Source: an uncultured Methanobrevibacter sp. (lineage in GTDB: Archaea > Methanobacteriota > Methanobacteria > Methanobacteriales > Methanobacteriaceae). Taken from it: 58,770 bases of DNA. The notes under the pieces are model-generated. The model was not told the origin of the DNA, did no database searches, and saw only the letters and a list, made by a program, of their open reading frames with translations. The stretch covers positions 1 to 58,770 of the forward strand of contig NZ_CADAJR010000010.1 in the NCBI RefSeq assembly GCF_902788255.1, written 5' to 3'. Below, piece after piece: positions 8,848 to 17,191 of this stretch. A program made the translations under genes and the position numbers. Positions within the stretch are counted from its first letter, which is position 1. Each line of letters starts with the position of its first letter.

Positions 8848-10458
8848 ATGGCACAAGGACAACCAATTTTTATTTTACCTGAAGGTACTAACAGGTCTGT
8901 CGGCAGAGATGCTCAAAGAAATAACATTTTAGCTGGTAAAGTATTAGCTGAAACTGTAAGAACCACATTAGGTCCAAAAGGAATGGACAAAATGTTAGTT
9001 GACGGACTTGGTGATATTGTAGTTACCAATGATGGTGTAACTATCTTAAAAGAAATGGATATTGAACATCCAGCAGCAAAAATGCTCGTAGAAGTAGCAA
9101 AAACCCAAGAAGATGAAGTTGGAGACGGAACTACTACTGCAGTTATCATTGCTGGTGAATTACTCAAAAAATCCGAAAACTTACTTGACTCTGACATTCA
9201 CCCAACTATCATAGCTATGGGATACAGAAAAGCAGCTGAAAAAGCACAAGAAATCTTAGATGAAATCGCAATTGAAGATGTTGATTCTGAAACCTTAATG
9301 AAAGTAGCTATGACTGCTATGACTGGTAAAGGAACCGAAGCAGCACGTGAACCATTAGCAAAATTAATCGTAGAAGCTGTAGAAGCTGTTGCAGAAGACG
9401 GTAATGTTGACATTGACAATATTAAAATCGAGAAAAAAGATGGTGCTGTTGTCGAAGAATCCAACTTAGTTGAAGGTGTAATTGTAGACAAAGAAAGAGT
9501 ACACCCAGGTATGCCATCTGAAATCAAAGATGCAAAAATCGCATTAGTAAACACTCCATTAGAAGTTAAAGAAACTGAAATGGACGCTGAAATCAAAATC
9601 ACTGACCCTGCTCAAATGCAAGCTTTCATCGAACAAGAAGAAAAAATGGTTAAAGACATGGTTGATAAAGTTGTTGCAGCAGGAGCTAATGTATTATTCG
9701 CACAAAAAGGTATCGATGACTTAGCACAACACTACTTATCCAAAGCTGGTGTATTAGCTGTAAGAAGGGTTAAAAAATCCGACATCGAAAAATTATCCAG
9801 AGCAACCGGTGCAAGCGTCATCACCAACTTAGATGACTTAACCGAAGACGACTTAGGTATTGCTGGAACCGTAGAAGAAAGAAAAATCTCCGGTGACGAC
9901 ATGATCTTCGTAGAAGAATGCTCAGGTGCAAAATCCGTAACCTTATTCGTAAGAGGATCCACCAAACACATCGTAGATGAAATCGTAAGAGCAATCGAAG
10001 ACGCAATCGGTGTAGTAGCAGCAACCGTAGAAGACGACAAAGTAGTTGCTGGTGGAGGAGCTCCAGAAATCGCAATGGCTAAAAAGCTCAAAGACTATGC
10101 TGAATCCATTTCCGGAAGAGAACAATTAGCTGTAAACGCATTTGCTGAAGCTTTAGAAATCGTACCAAAAACCTTAGCTGAAAACGCAGGTTTAGACAGC
10201 ATCGACTCCTTAGTAGACTTAAGAGCAGCACAAGAAGACTCCTACTACATGGGATTAGATGTATTCACTGGTGAAGTAGCAGACATGAAAGAAGCTGGCG
10301 TAATCGAACCTAAACGTGTTAAAAAACAAGCTATTCAATCTGCATCCGAAGCAGCTGAAATGATTTTAAGAATCGACGATGTAATTGCATCAACAAAAGG
10401 CCCTGAAGATATGGGTATGGATCCTTCCGCAATGGGCGGAATGCCTCCAATGATGTAA
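8848..10458 (+). CDS. thsA: Thermosome subunit (group II chaperonin)
   Basis: ATP-driven protein-folding chaperonin that forms a double-ring complex in the cytoplasm. The 536 residues include NDGVTIL (61-67), the nucleotide-binding GDGTT (92-96), GGGAPE in the second half of the equatorial domain, and the methionine/glycine-rich tail [14 protein letters not shown] typical of archaeal subunits. Codon choice shifts toward C-ending codons compared with neighbours, a sign of high expression. Whether it is the alpha or beta type cannot be decided here, so the symbol is approximate. A T-tract follows at 10470-10487. Confidence 0.94.
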   Translation: MAQGQPIFILPEGTNRSVGRDAQRNNILAGKVLAETVRTTLGPKGMDKMLVDGLGDIVVTNDGVTILKEMDIEHPAAKMLVEVAKTQEDEVGDGTTTAVIIAGELLKKSENLLDSDIHPTIIAMGYRKAAEKAQEILDEIAIEDVDSETLMKVAMTAMTGKGTEAAREPLAKLIVEAVEAVAEDGNVDIDNIKIEKKDGAVVEESNLVEGVIVDKERVHPGMPSEIKDAKIALVNTPLEVKETEMDAEIKITDPAQMQAFIEQEEKMVKDMVDKVVAAGANVLFAQKGIDDLAQHYLSKAGVLAVRRVKKSDIEKLSRATGASVITNLDDLTEDDLGIAGTVEERKISGDDMIFVEECSGAKSVTLFVRGSTKHIVDEIVRAIEDAIGVVAATVEDDKVVAGGGAPEIAMAKKLKDYAESISGREQLAVNAFAEALEIVPKTLAENAGLDSIDSLVDLRAAQEDSYYMGLDVFTGEVADMKEAGVIEPKRVKKQAIQSASEAAEMILRIDDVIASTKGPEDMGMDPSAMGGMPPMM

Positions 10459-10488
10459 ATTCTTACATCTTCTTTTTTTTCTTTTTTT

Positions 10489-11502
10489 ATGTATTCAAAC
10501 AGACTTATTTTTAAAACATCACTTGATGATGAAATATTTTACCTTAAAGATACCATTCTAATTAATTTTACCCTAAACCGTAATGGGGTTTCCACTTCAC
10601 AATTGAACAGCGGAACAAACGGCCTGTACAAATCAGTTTTTAACCAGCATCTTTCACAGGAAAAGATTGATTATCTTGTCGACCATGATGTATGCGAATA
10701 TCTAATCAATGAATGTAACAATCTAGACATTGATTCTGAATTTGCCACCGGCCTGGTCACTTTGGCGGAGATGAAAAATGTAAGCATTGTCACAAAAGCT
10801 TTCAAGGGTACTGAAGTCACTGCCGTTGTCACAGCAGGTGTCAGGACAAATGCCACAAGGGCAGGCGATCCCTCATCCTACTGGGAGGAAAACGGCGAGT
10901 TTCATTTCGGTACAATAAACATCATTTTACTCACTAATGTCTGTCTTGACAAATCAACATTGCTTGAGGCATTCATGACCGCTACCGAAGCCAAAACCGT
11001 TGCATTGAATAACTTAAGAATTCCTTCTCAGTATTCCAATGGATTTGCTACAGGCACCGGAACTGACGGATTGGCCATTTTTTCAAATACTGATTCTGAA
11101 AATAAGCTTACAAATGCCGGAAAACACTCAAAGTTGGGTGAGCTGATTGCCGCCACAATCATTGAAGCGATACCGAAAGCTATTTCAAAACAGGTTTGGA
11201 TTACAAAAAAATCACAATCAAATGCTTTAGTCCGATTAAATAGGTTTAAATTAGATATTAATGAGTTTTATAAAGAGTTGGATTGTGACAAGTTTGAATT
11301 TATTAAGCAGTTAAGGATTGATGCACGCAAACAGGATAATGTCGCAATAACAACATCCATCCTGAATTTAATAGATGAATATGAAAACGGTTTGATTCAA
11401 AAGCATGAAGCTTATGAATTGGCCTTAAAAATAAAAGAAGAGAGTAATAGCAATCCAATAAAGAAAATATTGGAATATTGGATTAACTATTTCATTCGTT
11501 AG
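10489..11502 (+). CDS. cbiZ: CbiZ-like adenosylcobinamide amidohydrolase
   Basis: CbiZ removes the aminopropanol side chain of adenosylcobinamide to give cobyric acid, letting cells salvage corrinoids. Residues about 75-220 match the family: LVTLAEMKN, a TAGVRTNATRAGDP block, GTINIILL, and the TEAKTVAL region. The remaining C-terminal 110 residues are helical and unassigned. Methanogens need B12 for methyl transfer, so salvage fits. The start ATG 10489 has only a T-tract before it, with no ribosome binding site, 30 nt after the thermosome stop; a leaderless or downstream start is possible. Confidence 0.72.
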   Translation: MYSNRLIFKTSLDDEIFYLKDTILINFTLNRNGVSTSQLNSGTNGLYKSVFNQHLSQEKIDYLVDHDVCEYLINECNNLDIDSEFATGLVTLAEMKNVSIVTKAFKGTEVTAVVTAGVRTNATRAGDPSSYWEENGEFHFGTINIILLTNVCLDKSTLLEAFMTATEAKTVALNNLRIPSQYSNGFATGTGTDGLAIFSNTDSENKLTNAGKHSKLGELIAATIIEAIPKAISKQVWITKKSQSNALVRLNRFKLDINEFYKELDCDKFEFIKQLRIDARKQDNVAITTSILNLIDEYENGLIQKHEAYELALKIKEESNSNPIKKILEYWINYFIR

Positions 11503-11710
11503 TGTTGAATTCGATGAGTTCTCCATTGTCTTGGACAATTTTGGCAATTGCCTCTTCGGCGGAATTCAATTTTTCATTGCAGACTTTCACCAAATCCATT
11601 GCATTTTTGAATTCTTCAATTGCATCGTCCAATGGCACTTCACCGGTTTCTAATTTTTTCACGATTTCCTCTAATTTTTCAAGACTTTCTTCAAAACTTA
11701 AATCCTGCAT
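11492..11710 (-). CDS. xseB: Exodeoxyribonuclease VII small subunit
   Basis: Small subunit of the single-strand-specific DNA exonuclease VII; several copies bind the large subunit. The 72 residues have the family pattern SFEESLEKLEEIVKKLETGE, then LDDAIEEFKNAMDLV, then CNEKLNSAEEAI, two amphipathic helices. The start codon overlaps the xseA stop by 1 nt (TAATG). Its 3' end overlaps the 3' end of the convergent cbiZ gene by 11 nt. The enzyme is mainly bacterial, so the pair was probably acquired. Confidence 0.92.
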   Translation of the reverse strand: MQDLSFEESLEKLEEIVKKLETGEVPLDDAIEEFKNAMDLVKVCNEKLNSAEEAIAKIVQDNGELIEFNTNE

Positions 11711-12969
11711 TATATCACCTTTGTATTAATTGTTCCATCATCTAGTTCAATATCAACTTTATCTCCAACTTTCACATCTTTAACGGAAGATATTACTTTT
11801 CCTTCACTTTTTGCTATTGAATATCCTCTTTTCAATGTTAAAAGTGGATTTAAAACTTCAAGTTTATTTAAATTTTTATTGTATTTTTCCTTTTTACTTT
11901 TCAACATTTCACTAGGATTTTTTAAAATAGGGGCATTTTCCACTCTGAATAGCTTATTTCTGTTTTCCGCAATCAGACTGTTTGATGCATAGTTTAGTTT
12001 GTTTATCAGATTGTCCAATTGCATGGCTTTTATTTCATAAACCTCTTCAGGATTTTTCAGCACCTGCTTTTCTGAAATGTTGTTTAATATGCTTCTGTTT
12101 TCTTCTATCTTATTTCGAATGTTTTTATGTAATTTTTCTTCAAGAGTATTTACCCTGAATTTCACTTCACTTAATTGGGGAACTGCCAGTTCCGCTGCGG
12201 CTGTTGGAGTGGGGGCCCGTTTATCGGCAACAAAGTCGGATATTGTGAAATCTATTTCATGGCCCACTGCACTGATTACAGGTATTTTACAGTCAAATAT
12301 TTCACGTGCAACAATCTCTTCATTGAATGGCCATAAATCCTCAATGCTTCCTCCACCACGACCAACAATCAATGTGTCGATATCATAGTTTTGAGCAGTT
12401 TTAATCTGTCTTACAATCTGTTCTTTTGCATGGTTTCCCTGAACAAGTGTTGGAAAAACCAGTATCTTACATACGGGATATCTTCTTTTGACTGTTGTGA
12501 TGATGTCTTTTACTGCCGCTCCTGTTGAAGCTGTAACAACACCAATGCGTTTGGGATATACAGGGATTTGCTTTTTATGTTTATCGTCAAACAATCCTTC
12601 TTTTTCAAGTTTCTTTTTGAGCTGTTCAAAGGCTATATATAAATTTCCGATTCCGTCTTCAGTCATTTTGTTGGCAACCAATTGATATTTTCCATGAGGG
12701 GCATAAACATCAATTTTGCCCTTAACAATTACTTGCATACCGTCTTTCGGTTCGAATTTCAGGAATCTGTCTTTCATGCCCTTAAACATCACTGCATCAA
12801 TTTGAGACCCGTCGTCCTTCAGTGTAAAGTAGCTGTGTCCACTAAATCGGTTTGTTGAAAAGTTGGAGATTTCACCCTTTACAAGAATGTTTTTCAGTTT
12901 CGGATCCATCTTCAATTTCTTTTCGATTAATCCATTAATCTCTGAAACAGTGAAAGTTTTCTTTTCCAT
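11710..12969 (-). CDS. xseA: Exodeoxyribonuclease VII large subunit
   Basis: Catalytic subunit of exonuclease VII, which trims single-stranded DNA to oligonucleotides. The 419 residues start with an OB-fold (FTVSEINGLIEKKL to about residue 100). The catalytic core contains RIGVVTASTGAA, the strongly conserved VGRGGGSIEDLWPFN, and AVGHEIDFTISDFVADKRAPTPTAAAELA-type sequence at about 235-262. A coiled-coil stretch and a C-terminal LKRGYSIA/VGDKVDIEL segment end it. Transcribed ahead of xseB, with RBS AAGGTG-like sequence before the ATG. Full length. Confidence 0.93.
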   Translation of the reverse strand: MEKKTFTVSEINGLIEKKLKMDPKLKNILVKGEISNFSTNRFSGHSYFTLKDDGSQIDAVMFKGMKDRFLKFEPKDGMQVIVKGKIDVYAPHGKYQLVANKMTEDGIGNLYIAFEQLKKKLEKEGLFDDKHKKQIPVYPKRIGVVTASTGAAVKDIITTVKRRYPVCKILVFPTLVQGNHAKEQIVRQIKTAQNYDIDTLIVGRGGGSIEDLWPFNEEIVAREIFDCKIPVISAVGHEIDFTISDFVADKRAPTPTAAAELAVPQLSEVKFRVNTLEEKLHKNIRNKIEENRSILNNISEKQVLKNPEEVYEIKAMQLDNLINKLNYASNSLIAENRNKLFRVENAPILKNPSEMLKSKKEKYNKNLNKLEVLNPLLTLKRGYSIAKSEGKVISSVKDVKVGDKVDIELDDGTINTKVI

Positions 12970-13215
12970 ACATTCACCTTGATTTAATTGTTACTATGTT
13001 GTTTATATTTAATGTTATAGTATTTAAAATCTACAAAACTGTCAATTTAAAAAATTAGTTGGGAGTTTTATATTTAATATTGTCTTGAACTATCTGACCT
13101 TGAAGAAGTCGATGTATTCTTGCACCATTTAGATAAAAAAATATTTAACTTAACACAAAAAAACATATTAAAAAAGAATAATTAAAAATTAAAACTTATT
13201 TAAACGGTGTTTTTT

Positions 13216-13446
13216 ATGAGAGTAAAAGATGAATTATTTGGTAAGGAAGTCCTTGATGCTGATGTTCAAATTGTCGGAAGAGTTTCTGATGTTGTTATGG
13301 ATAAGGACACCTATGAAATCACTGATTTGGTACTTAAGAAAACTGGATTTTCAGAACAGATCAAAGCTAGTGAAAACATGGTTCCAATGGAACTTGTAAA
13401 GGTTATCGGGGATAAAATTCTACTTAAAGGCGAAGATGATTTATAA
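13216..13446 (+). CDS. PRC-barrel domain protein
   Basis: A 76-residue single PRC-barrel protein: [20 protein letters not shown], then [20 protein letters not shown], and a closing [15 protein letters not shown]. Archaeal single-barrel proteins of this kind are small beta proteins linked to RNA processing, cell division (CdpB-like) or photosynthetic complexes. None of these roles is shown here. I use ATG 13216 because GGTG (13206-13209) is the ribosome binding site; the in-frame GTG at 13207 is inside it. Its stop overlaps the pyrE start by 1 nt, so they are coupled. Confidence 0.8.
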   Translation: MRVKDELFGKEVLDADVQIVGRVSDVVMDKDTYEITDLVLKKTGFSEQIKASENMVPMELVKVIGDKILLKGEDDL

Positions 13447-13973
13447 TGGCTTCAAAAGAATATTTGATTGAGTTATTAAAGGAAAACGAAGTTTTTCTTG
13501 AAGGGGATTTCACCCTATCTTCCGGTAAAAAGAGTAATTATTACATCAACATGAAAAAGGCAATAACCGAACCTAAGATATTGTCAACAATCTCAAAGCT
13601 GATCACTGAAAAGATTGGGGATGATGATGTCGATAAGGTTGCGGGCCCTGCTTTAGGCGCTGTTCCTATTGCCACAGCCGTTTCTCTGGAATCAGGATTG
13701 CCGTTGTTGATGATCCGTAAGGAAAAGAAAGGTTACGGTACTTCAAAACTCATTGAAGGGGAACTCAACGATGATGATAATGTTATTGTGGTTGAGGATG
13801 TTTCCACTACAGGAGGCTCACTTCTAAAGGCTATTAAAGCTATTCAGGACAACGGGGGTAATGTTGTAAGGGCATTTGTTGTTGTGGATAGACAGGAAGG
13901 TGCCATCGAAGAGTTTGAAAAAGAAGGTATAATTCTGGAACCTCTAATTACAGTCAATGAATTTTTCGATTAA
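13446..13973 (+). CDS. pyrE: Orotate phosphoribosyltransferase
   Basis: Joins orotate to PRPP in pyrimidine synthesis. The 175 residues show the substrate loop [19 protein letters not shown] at 22-40, the [11 protein letters not shown] segment at about 63-75, the mobile-loop [11 protein letters not shown], and the PRPP-binding motif [14 protein letters not shown] near 117-130. Translationally coupled to the PRC-barrel gene by a TAATG overlap. Followed by an A/T-rich stretch that separates it from the convergent moaB. Confidence 0.93.
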   Translation: MASKEYLIELLKENEVFLEGDFTLSSGKKSNYYINMKKAITEPKILSTISKLITEKIGDDDVDKVAGPALGAVPIATAVSLESGLPLLMIRKEKKGYGTSKLIEGELNDDDNVIVVEDVSTTGGSLLKAIKAIQDNGGNVVRAFVVVDRQEGAIEEFEKEGIILEPLITVNEFFD

Positions 13974-14000
13974 AAAAATAAAAAAAGAAAAAAAATAATT

Positions 14001-14507
14001 TTATCTTTTAACGTGATGGACGAAATGCGGAAGTTCATCAATTATTAAATTGAGAGCTGTTTTTACAGCATTTGGAGATCCGGGCATGGAAAATATAATT
14101 GTTTTTTTATATATTCCGGCGGTTGCTCTTGAAAGAAGGGCTGCAGAACCAATTTCCTCATAGGATTTGGCTCTGAAAAGTTCTCCAAATCCATCAATTC
14201 TTTTTTCAAAAAGTGATTCAACCGCTTCAACAGTGATGTCACGGGTATCAAGACCGGTTCCACCATTTGTTAATATAACATCAATGTCATCGTCAATCAT
14301 GTTTTCAATTGCATTGAACAAATCTTCTTTTTCATCAGGGATTAAAACCTTTGATTTTAATTCATATCTTGATTTAATTTCATCAGCAATATATTTTCCA
14401 GATAAATCTAGTTTTTCAGACTTTCTACTGTCACTTAAGGTGATTAAACCACAGGTTATGTCAGTAGATGACTCTTTTTGATGTTTTTTTGCAGTTTCAC
14501 TTTTCAT
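14001..14507 (-). CDS. moaB: MoaB/MogA-type molybdopterin biosynthesis protein
   Basis: Adenylylates molybdopterin during molybdenum/tungsten cofactor synthesis, needed by formylmethanofuran dehydrogenase. The 168 residues contain TCGLITLSDSR, the active-site NGGTGLDTRDITVEAVESLF and a C-terminal FSMPGSPNAVKTAL motif, all typical of the MoCF-binding fold. It is the last gene of a reverse-strand operon behind three winged-helix genes, only 2 nt after the nearest one. This suggests the regulators respond to a molybdate, tungstate or redox cue, but that link is inferred from position alone. Confidence 0.88.
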   Translation of the reverse strand: MKSETAKKHQKESSTDITCGLITLSDSRKSEKLDLSGKYIADEIKSRYELKSKVLIPDEKEDLFNAIENMIDDDIDVILTNGGTGLDTRDITVEAVESLFEKRIDGFGELFRAKSYEEIGSAALLSRATAGIYKKTIIFSMPGSPNAVKTALNLIIDELPHFVHHVKR

Positions 14508-14509
14508 GT

Positions 14510-14857
14510 TTATTCATTCCTTTCTGTGTTCATGATTTTGCACATTTCTTTAGTTATTTTATATTCTTTTAAAGCATTAAATAATTTTTGAGTTGGAAAT
14601 ATATAGGTGACATTTTCGAATCTTTCTGACTTGGTGTATTTATGGACTTCTAATAGATTGATGTGATATTGAACGGTTTTGTAATCAAGATTTAATGTTT
14701 TTGCAATCTGATTTTTGTTCAGAGGCTTTTGCAGTATTAAATCTATAATTCTAGATGTTGTTATTCCGCCACTTCTTCCCAATATAAGGCTTACAAGTTC
14801 CTTGTCTTGTATATTCCACAAATTCCAGTTTTCCAATGTTCCTTGAAATGTACTCAT
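14510..14857 (-). CDS. Winged-helix (ArsR-like) transcriptional regulator
   Basis: A 115-residue DNA-binding protein. The segment TSRIIDLILQKPLNKNQIAK, then TLNLDYKTVQYHINLLEVHK is a winged helix-turn-helix of the ArsR/MarR-like archaeal type, with the wing in TKSERFENVTYIFPT. No ligand domain or metal-binding cysteine pair is visible, so the signal is unknown. It sits 16 nt after the regulator at 14874-15665 and 2 nt before moaB. Confidence 0.78.
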   Translation of the reverse strand: MSTFQGTLENWNLWNIQDKELVSLILGRSGGITTSRIIDLILQKPLNKNQIAKTLNLDYKTVQYHINLLEVHKYTKSERFENVTYIFPTQKLFNALKEYKITKEMCKIMNTERNE

Positions 14858-14873
14858 ATAATCCTCCTCTTTT

Positions 14874-15665
14874 TTAATAGTATTTTTTTAAATTTTTTGC
14901 CCATTTCAGGGCGTTTTGATCTTTTGCAATCAAAATTTGAGAATCGTCGTAATGACCATCCTTAAAAAACAGCGTCAGTGACATAAATTCTTCACTTTGT
15001 GTCAAAAAGATTTTCAGTCTTCCTTTCACGCTGTGAATTTTGACCTTTTTGTTGTTTAGCAGTTCCCTGTTAAACAGTTCATTTTCAGCCATTGAATTTA
15101 TGATTTCTTCACTAACTATTAACTCCAAACTTTTCAGTTTATCGCCATTTAAAAGTTTTATCAGATGCTTAAAATGGTTTTCTGAATAGATAGGGAGTAT
15201 AATCTTTAATCTTTTCGCTTTTGAAATTAATCGGATATATGTATTGAATGCGTTTGACAAATCGCTGGTTGTTGAAGTGATGTATTCGGCATTTTTCAAA
15301 AGATAAATGTCTTTTAATATCTCATCGGGGATTCCGGATAAGTCATGGCTGTTCCAGAATAGCTTGCCACGGTTAATTGAATACCAGTTTTCAATCAATT
15401 TGACCATATTTGTGGTTAACAGAAATCCGTTTGATGTAAGTTCATAATATTTCTGGACCTTTTTTATCAGATTGATTGTTTCAAGTTCTTTCAGCCCATG
15501 CAATATTGTTGCTGAAGGTTTTTTCAGTTCTGTTCGCAACTCATCAAGGTTTTTTGGGTTTTCATACATTGCCAGAAGCAGTTTTGATCTCATGCCTGAA
15601 GTTAGGATGTACTTCACTCCGCCGAATTCTTTGGCTATGTCCTTTTTTGTTTCGACGCCAGTCAT
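14874..15665 (-). CDS. FilR1-domain (DUF1724) winged-helix regulator B
   Basis: A 263-residue methanogen-type regulator. An N-terminal winged helix (KYILTSGMRSKLLLAMYENP, then LDELRTELKKPSATILHGLKE) is followed by the middle domain found in FilR1, ending with the recurrent IFLTQSEEFMSLTLFFKDG and a closing ALKWAKNLKKYY. In FilR1 this domain precedes a role in controlling methanogenesis genes. It is a paralogue of the gene before it, overlaps that gene by 4 nt, and probably arose by tandem duplication. The signal and targets are unknown. Confidence 0.8.
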   Translation of the reverse strand: MTGVETKKDIAKEFGGVKYILTSGMRSKLLLAMYENPKNLDELRTELKKPSATILHGLKELETINLIKKVQKYYELTSNGFLLTTNMVKLIENWYSINRGKLFWNSHDLSGIPDEILKDIYLLKNAEYITSTTSDLSNAFNTYIRLISKAKRLKIILPIYSENHFKHLIKLLNGDKLKSLELIVSEEIINSMAENELFNRELLNNKKVKIHSVKGRLKIFLTQSEEFMSLTLFFKDGHYDDSQILIAKDQNALKWAKNLKKYY

Positions 15666-16453
15666 TCTTTCACCTGCTTTTTAACATGTTCAAACAATTC
15701 TTCAGCCCAGGTGTGGGATTTCAAATCATCTGAAATCAGGATCCTATTTTGATCAAAACTTCCGTCATTTTTAAACAGTCCCAAACTCATTGTTTCATCA
15801 CAGATTGACAGATACAGGTTCAGGTCTTTTTTAAATGAGTAGATTTTTAGCTTGCCATTTTTAATGGCTTTCTTTCTGACTTTCTCATTTATGCGAAATA
15901 CAAGTTCTTTAAATATGCTTTTTGGAAGAATCAGTTCCACAGTTCCTTCATTGCTTAAAATTTTTCCAATCAATTCAGGATATTCCGGGTGCAGGTAAGG
16001 GAATATTGCTTTGACATTTATAGAGTTTAACATATGCCTTTTGATGGTGTTGTGTGTTTTGAAAATGTCGACAGGTGTTGTCTCAACCAGTCTTGAATTT
16101 TTCAAATCGGTAATCCTTTTGATTGATGTGAGGCTTAACTGGTTTAGGTTGTGCTTGTACCAGAATGCCTCATACTCATTTACCAAATCAACACTCACCT
16201 TAAAGTCCATCAGTGTTTTGAAGTAAACTTCGGTCATTGGATTTACATGGTATTTGTTTTCAACCTTGGAAATGTAGTTGTTCTTCTCTAACTTGCCTAT
16301 ATTATTTGATATGGAACTATAAGCCATATTGGTTTTTTTAACAAGCCCACGCACGTTATTTGGTTCGTCATTCAGCTCACTTAGAATTTTCAATCTTATT
16401 TCGGATTTAGCAAGAAATTGTATATCATTGTTGATGTCATTGTTGATATTCAT
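15662..16453 (-). CDS. FilR1-domain (DUF1724) winged-helix regulator A
   Basis: First gene of the four-gene reverse operon, 263 residues, the same length as its downstream paralogue. The N-terminal winged helix is seen in IQFLAKSEIRLKILSELNDE and VRGLVKKTNMAYSSISNNIGKL. The C-terminal domain repeats the LYLSICDETMSLGLFKNDGSFD and HTWAEELFEHV pattern of the FilR1/DUF1724 family. A strong ribosome binding site (GGAGG) lies about 8 nt before ATG 16453. Its promoter region borders the 11-bp repeat array at 16555-16642, a good candidate for its own binding site. Confidence 0.8.
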   Translation of the reverse strand: MNINNDINNDIQFLAKSEIRLKILSELNDEPNNVRGLVKKTNMAYSSISNNIGKLEKNNYISKVENKYHVNPMTEVYFKTLMDFKVSVDLVNEYEAFWYKHNLNQLSLTSIKRITDLKNSRLVETTPVDIFKTHNTIKRHMLNSINVKAIFPYLHPEYPELIGKILSNEGTVELILPKSIFKELVFRINEKVRKKAIKNGKLKIYSFKKDLNLYLSICDETMSLGLFKNDGSFDQNRILISDDLKSHTWAEELFEHVKKQVKE

Positions 16454-16554
16454 TTTTAATCCTCCATATTATGCAAAGATTTATTAAAATCTTCACGAAT
16501 TGTTGTATAATTTAAGTTTGCTTAATTGAATTTAAATATATTTTCACAAAACCG

Positions 16555-16642
16555 TCCCAAATCTCTCCCATACCTATTCCAAAGGTTTCCCAAAGTTATC
16601 CCAAATCTTTCCCAAACTTATCCCAAATCTATCCCAAATGTT
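16555..16642. repeat. Eight tandem 11-bp repeats, consensus TCCCAAATCTA
   Basis: Units start at 16555, 16566, 16577, 16588, 16599, 16610, 16621 and 16632, every one exactly 11 bp after the last. Six of the eight begin TCCCAAA; unit 2 begins TCCCATA and unit 3 TTCCAAA. The last four bases vary. The C-rich strand stands out in AT-rich surroundings. The array lies between the divergent starts of regulator A (16453) and nob1 (16685), upstream of TATA-like sequence on both sides. An 11-bp period is close to one helical turn, so each unit would face the same side of DNA. Confidence 0.9.
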
Positions 16643-16684
16643 TTTGGTTAAGTTTAATAAATTTGTAAATCTAAATATTATAAC

Positions 16685-17191
16685 ATGGAAATTTCTTATG
16701 TTTTAGATGCATCAGCATTCATAAATGGATTTAAACTTAATTCAGATAAAAATTTCACAGTTCCTGAAATTTCTGCTGAAATCAAGGATTTCAAATCCAA
16801 ATTGACATTTGATATGGCTATTGAAGAAGGCAAGTTGCATATACAAGATGTGCCTTCAGAGTATTTATCAAGTATCAATGATATTATATCTGTTTCAGGG
16901 GATATTTTAAGGTTATCATTTGCTGATAAAAAATTAATCTCACTTGCGTATATGTTGCATGAAAACGGGCATAATGTAAAGGTGATTACCGATGACTATA
17001 CTATTCAGAACACTTTGAAAATTATTGACATTCCCTATGAGAGTGTAATGACCGAGGGAATAAAAGGAGTATACAATTGGAAAAAGGTTTGTGAAGGCTG
17101 TAAAAAGGAATATGATGAGGATTATCCTTTTGAGGATTGTGAAATATGCGGATCTAGAATATTTAAAAAAAGAATTAAGGTGGATAAATGA
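16685..17191 (+). CDS. nob1: rRNA maturation endonuclease Nob1
   Basis: Cleaves precursor 16S rRNA at its 3' end. The 168 residues combine a PIN nuclease domain (acidic residues D8, E32, D81 and D103/D104 in the expected order) with a C-terminal zinc ribbon, C136, C139, C152 and C155. The start at 16685 lies only a short way after a TTTAATAAA TATA-like box with no ribosome binding site, so the transcript is probably leaderless. It overlaps the DUF2117 gene by 4 nt and heads a + strand operon that includes mmp2. Confidence 0.9.
   Translation: MEISYVLDASAFINGFKLNSDKNFTVPEISAEIKDFKSKLTFDMAIEEGKLHIQDVPSEYLSSINDIISVSGDILRLSFADKKLISLAYMLHENGHNVKVITDDYTIQNTLKIIDIPYESVMTEGIKGVYNWKKVCEGCKKEYDEDYPFEDCEICGSRIFKKRIKVDK

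Noticed and set aside
9821-10075. Leucine/arginine-rich frame opposite the thermosome
   Set aside because: It is the shadow of a strongly coding chaperonin gene with C-ending codons; no promoter or RBS.
13090-13128. GC-richer 12-codon frame on the minus strand (MVQEYIDFFKVR)
   Set aside because: Too short to call a gene; may be the remnant of a C-terminus but no family is recognisable and no upstream half remains.
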